Below are positions 1 through 5,437 of a DNA stretch of 5,437 bases, piece after piece. The DNA comes from Chloroflexota bacterium. Its GTDB lineage: Bacteria > Chloroflexota > Limnocylindria > Limnocylindrales > CSP1-4. The first letter of the stretch is position 1; each line of letters opens with the position of its first letter. The notes beneath the pieces are model-generated. The model worked only from the letters and a program-made list of their open reading frames with translations. It did not search any database and was not told where the DNA came from. Made by a program: the position numbers and the translations under genes. Location: positions 1-5,437 of the forward strand of contig JAJYGO010000121.1 in assembly GCA_021785115.1 (NCBI GenBank), in the 5' to 3' direction.

Positions 1-1333
1 AGTGCAGGTTGTTGGTGTTCGCCTTCTCGATGAGCGACACGAGCTGGGGCAGCTGGTCGCGCGGGAAGTCCGTGTGGACCGCGTTGCGCAGCGCCTGGCC
101 CAGCGCGTCGAGCTTGTTCGGGTCGAGGAAGCTGAGCACGTCGGTCTGCTGGCGGATCGACGTGATCACCCGCTGCTGGCGCTGGGAACGGTCGAAGTCC
201 GACGTCGCGTGGCGGGAGCGGGCGTAGGCCAGGGCCAGCTCGCCGCTCATGTGCTGGATCCCCGGCGGGATGTACAGCTTGATCGCGCCGCGCCCGTTGT
301 CGGTCGGGTAGTCGTAGTCGCTCACCGGGAGCTGGACGTCGACGGTCACGCCGCCCAGGGTGTCCACCACCTGGCGGAAGCCGGAGAAGTTGACCTGCAC
401 GTAGTAGGGGATCTGGATCCCCAGGAGGTAGCCGAGCGCGCCCTTGAGAGCGGTGACGCCCCGGTTGGAGGCGGTGCCCGGGAAGAGGTCCGGCGCCCCC
501 TCGGCGTACGTCCAGAGGCTGTTGATCTTGTTGGGATACGCGCCGCCGAAGTACGCGGCCGCCGGCCACGAGGGCGGCAGCGGGACCTGCTCCGTGTCGC
601 GCGGGACGCTGAACATCGAGACCGCGCCGGAGGAAGGGTCGATGCTCGCGACGATCATGGTGTCCGTGTTGAACGTCTGCTGGGCAGGGCGCTGGTCGAC
701 GCCGACGAGCAGCACGTTGAGCCGGCCACCGTTCCAGGGGACGATCGACGGCTGTGGCTGGGTGGCGGCGCCGATGGCGGCCCCCGGCGTGGCAGCCGCG
801 GAGGCACCCGGCGCCCCGGATGCGGCAGGGGCGATGACCGGATTGCTCGGCGAGTCGCTGGTGACCGCCATGATCGTGTCGTGGGCGATCCGGTCGTAGC
901 GGGCGAGCGCCACGTGGGCCATGCCCATGACCAGGATCACCCCGACCAGGCCGGCGAGGGACAGCGGCGCGAACGACACGCGCGGGCGACCGAGCCGCCC
1001 GCCGAGTTCCGGGACCTCCACCGCCGCGCAGCGGTAGGCGTCCACGACGGCGATCAGCCGGTACAGGAAGACCAGGACGTCGATCGCGAGCACCACGTCC
1101 AGCACGAAGGGGTCGAAGATGCTCACCTTCAGCACGTCCCGCGTCGAGGCGTTGGCAGCCAGACCGGCCAGCAGGGCGAGCGCCAGCACGGGCGGGGCTG
1201 CGAACGCCAGTGCCCGGGCGGGACGGCGCGCATAGAGGTGGCCCAGGCCCGGGAAGACGAGGCTCAGGAACGCGGCTGCGAACGGAGAGGGTCGCCCTGC
1301 GGGGCGTTCGGCGTTCGGCACGGGCCGGATCAT
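1..1333 (-). CDS. LCP (LytR-CpsA-Psr) family glycopolymer transferase, multi-helix N-terminus, 3' end missing
   Basis: LCP proteins transfer undecaprenyl-phosphate-linked glycopolymers to cell-wall peptidoglycan or a related acceptor on the outer face of the membrane. The ATG at 1333-1331 opens a frame of 444 codons that runs off the window. Residues about 18-34, 42-60, 75-98 and 121-144 are hydrophobic. An Ala/Pro/Gly-rich linker (about 168-196) follows, then the LCP domain from about 204. Visible LCP signatures are LNVLLVGVD (205-213), NTDTMIVASID (222-232), SVPRDT with Arg245 and Asp246, NKIN (268-271), YYVQVNFSGF (310-319), VVDTLGGV (322-329), and AYARSRH (369-375) followed by SDFDRSQRQQ (378-387). 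The pyrophosphate-binding Arg and Asp positions therefore look intact. Most LCP proteins have one N-terminal helix, so three or four is unusual. Neither a Shine-Dalgarno sequence nor a better start is visible. The gene is divergent from ileS. The exact polymer substrate cannot be inferred, so no gene symbol is given. Confidence 0.95.
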   Translation of the reverse strand, partial: MIRPVPNAERPAGRPSPFAAAFLSLVFPGLGHLYARRPARALAFAAPPVLALALLAGLAANASTRDVLKVSIFDPFVLDVVLAIDVLVFLYRLIAVVDAYRCAAVEVPELGGRLGRPRVSFAPLSLAGLVGVILVMGMAHVALARYDRIAHDTIMAVTSDSPSNPVIAPAASGAPGASAAATPGAAIGAATQPQPSIVPWNGGRLNVLLVGVDQRPAQQTFNTDTMIVASIDPSSGAVSMFSVPRDTEQVPLPPSWPAAAYFGGAYPNKINSLWTYAEGAPDLFPGTASNRGVTALKGALGYLLGIQIPYYVQVNFSGFRQVVDTLGGVTVDVQLPVSDYDYPTDNGRGAIKLYIPPGIQHMSGELALAYARSRHATSDFDRSQRQQRVITSIRQQTDVLSFLDPNKLDALGQALRNAVHTDFPRDQLPQLVSLIEKANTNNLH

Positions 1334-1393
1334 AGCGGGTCGCCGCGCCGGCGGCATTGCGCGCGGTCGGCCGGACCGCCGTCGGGACGGTCG

Positions 1394-1407
1394 GGCGCCC
1401 GGGCGCC
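1394..1407. repeat. 14-bp perfect palindrome GGCGCCCGGGCGCC
   Basis: The sequence is self-complementary over all 14 positions. Its left part, GGCGCCCGG, recurs in direct orientation at 1422-1430, 28 bp further on. It could be an operator site or a DNA structure in the divergent promoter region. It consists only of G and C, so in this composition it may be a chance occurrence. Confidence 0.3.
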
Positions 1408-1438
1408 ACGCTCGGCCGCACGGCGCCCGGAGACGTTT

Positions 1439-1451
1439 GGGTATCCTACCC
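1439..1451. repeat. Small palindrome GGGTA-TCC-TACCC at the ileS start
   Basis: Two perfect five-base arms (1439-1443 and 1447-1451) flank a three-base centre and end five bases before the ileS ATG. The palindrome contains the candidate -10 element, so a dimeric repressor bound here would block the promoter. It also means that the opposite strand carries a -10-like hexamer, TAGGAT (1448-1443). The arms are short, and chance cannot be excluded in a region this GC-rich. Confidence 0.3.
1442..1447 (+). promoter_or_regulatory. Candidate -10 element for ileS (TATCCT), leaderless-type spacing
   Basis: TATCCT matches four of six positions of TATAAT, including the key TA at the start and T at the end, and lies in the most AT-rich part of the intergenic region. 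Nine bases separate it from the ileS ATG. Transcription usually starts six to eight bases after the -10 box, so the mRNA would begin at or within about three bases of the ATG. No -35-like hexamer is evident at 16-18 bp spacing, and no purine-rich Shine-Dalgarno sequence precedes the ATG. Both facts fit a leaderless transcript, but this remains inference from spacing alone. Confidence 0.35.
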
Positions 1452-1456
1452 GGCAC

Positions 1457-4830
<3,374 letters not shown>

Positions 4831-4834
<4 letters not shown>

Positions 4835-5437
4835 GCGGCGTCTCCGCCGGGACGGGCCCCCGGAGGGTTGTCGGCACCACCTGGCCCCGCCTGCTGCTCT
4901 TCCTGGGGCTGGGTGCCGTCATCGTGGTGGCCGACCAGGTCTCGAAGGCCTGGGTCAACGGGTCGTTCGCGCTGAGTCGGGCCTCCGACGTGGTCGCGGG
5001 TCCGCTCGCGGCGCCGACACCGGTGCTGGGCGACTTCGTGCGGATCGCCAAGGGCTACAACAACGGCGCGATCTTCAGCCTCTTCGGCGCGAGCGCCTCG
5101 ATCTTCGCCGTCGGGAGCCTCATCGCCATCGCCGCGATCGTCTGGTTCGAGGTGGCACGCGGCGGCCGCACCTCCTGGTGGGTCACGGTCGCCCTCGGGC
5201 TCCTGCTGGGCGGCGCGACGGGAAACCTGATCGACCGCGTCCGGCTGGGCTACGTGATCGACTTCGTGGACATGGGCATCGGCACCTGGCGCTGGTACAC
5301 GTTCAACGTGGCCGACGCGTCGATCAGCGTCTCGATCGTGATGCTCCTGCTGGCGGGGCTCGTGGGGGACGGCGGCGGGGCCGCCGATGCCGGCGAGCCG
5401 GCGAGGACGGGGGACGGGGGAGCGTCGAGCGGCGTCC
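4831..5437 (+). CDS. lspA: Lipoprotein signal peptidase (signal peptidase II), 3' end missing
   Basis: LspA is the membrane aspartyl protease that removes the signal peptide from prolipoproteins after diacylglyceryl modification of the lipobox cysteine. The GTG start at 4831 overlaps the ileS TGA (GTGA), suggesting translational coupling in one operon. The 202 codons present show the family motifs: DQVSK (35-39), NNGAIFSLF (77-85, the NxGAxF motif), GGATGNLIDR (127-136) with catalytic Asp135, VIDFVDM (142-148), and TFNVADASIS (157-166) with catalytic Asp162. Four hydrophobic segments are visible at about 20-34, 88-106, 115-131 and 160-178. The catalytic pair and fold are therefore complete. 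After the last helix the frame continues into a Gly/Ala/Asp-rich hydrophilic tail (180-202) and leaves the window without a stop, so only the C-terminal end is unknown. The pairing with ileS is conserved in many bacteria and supports the call. Confidence 0.97.

Larger units (their letters stand above)
1334..1456. promoter_or_regulatory. Divergent intergenic region between the LCP gene and ileS
   Basis: These 123 bp separate two divergent start codons and must hold the promoters of both genes unless those lie inside coding sequence. The stretch is extremely GC-rich except for a local AT-richer patch at about 1434-1448. It contains a hairpin-capable inverted repeat (GCGGTC 1363-1368 with GACCGC 1374-1379), a 14-bp perfect palindrome (1394-1407), a second copy of GGCGCCCGG at 1422-1430, and the small palindrome 1439-1451 next to the ileS start. 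I see no convincing -35 box, riboswitch or T-box leader. A T-box would not fit in the space before ileS. The plus-strand reading frame of ileS stays open through this region and beyond, but the N-terminal homology places the real start at 1457. Confidence 0.6.

Noticed and set aside
2..1456. In-frame open extension of ileS 485 codons upstream of its ATG
   Set aside because: It is antisense to the well-supported LCP gene, its translation is rich in Arg, Val and Gly without recognisable motifs, and IleRS N-terminal homology begins exactly at 1457. High GC removes stop codons by chance.
1334..1456. T-box riboswitch or attenuator upstream of ileS
   Set aside because: There is no T-box consensus, no terminator/antiterminator pair and too little room, particularly if transcription begins next to the ATG.
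5387..5437. ATG at 5387 in the next frame as the start of a gene overlapping lspA, for example rluD, which often follows lspA
   Set aside because: Only 17 codons are visible, all Arg/Gly/Ala-rich and without a pseudouridine synthase motif, so the start cannot be supported from this window.

Overview
This window is a GC-rich bacterial chromosomal segment with three protein genes. Two are cut by the window edges. Reading left to right: (1) a minus-strand gene (1333 down to 1, 3' end missing) encodes a LytR-CpsA-Psr (LCP) family cell-envelope glycopolymer ligase with an unusual multi-helix N-terminal membrane region. (2) A 123-bp divergent intergenic region (1334-1456) follows. (3) A plus-strand gene (1457-4834) encodes a complete 1125-residue isoleucyl-tRNA synthetase. 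(4) A plus-strand gene starting at 4831 encodes lipoprotein signal peptidase LspA, whose start codon overlaps the ileS stop; its 3' end lies beyond the window.

The ileS-lspA pair is a widely conserved housekeeping arrangement, so this synthetase is probably the cell's normal IleRS and not a recently acquired resistance gene. Codon use is similarly GC-biased in all three genes, and I see no insertion sequence, phage, RNA gene or CRISPR signal. Very high GC, a type 2 (eukaryote-like) IleRS, a polytopic LCP protein and no clear Shine-Dalgarno sequences fit a high-GC Chloroflexota lineage (Limnocylindria-like); a deep actinobacterial lineage is the main alternative. This assignment is inference without a database search.

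The most interesting feature is in the synthetase. The class I HIGH signature reads G-V-H-H, with the first and third positions of the canonical H-x-G-H exchanged. This rearrangement is known from a subset of type 2 IleRS enzymes, where it is linked to very strong mupirocin resistance. Two other active-site motifs also deviate (P-M-H-K-S in place of K-M-S-K-S, and a G-Q-F-R-N-W-F block in place of D-Q-x-R-G-W-F), and about 46 residues are inserted after the M-D-W motif. The gene may be translated from a leaderless mRNA, with a -10-like element inside a small palindrome nine bases before the ATG.

Functionally, ileS supplies Ile-tRNA for translation, while lspA and the LCP gene act at the cell envelope: lipoprotein maturation, and attachment of glycopolymers to the wall or a related acceptor.
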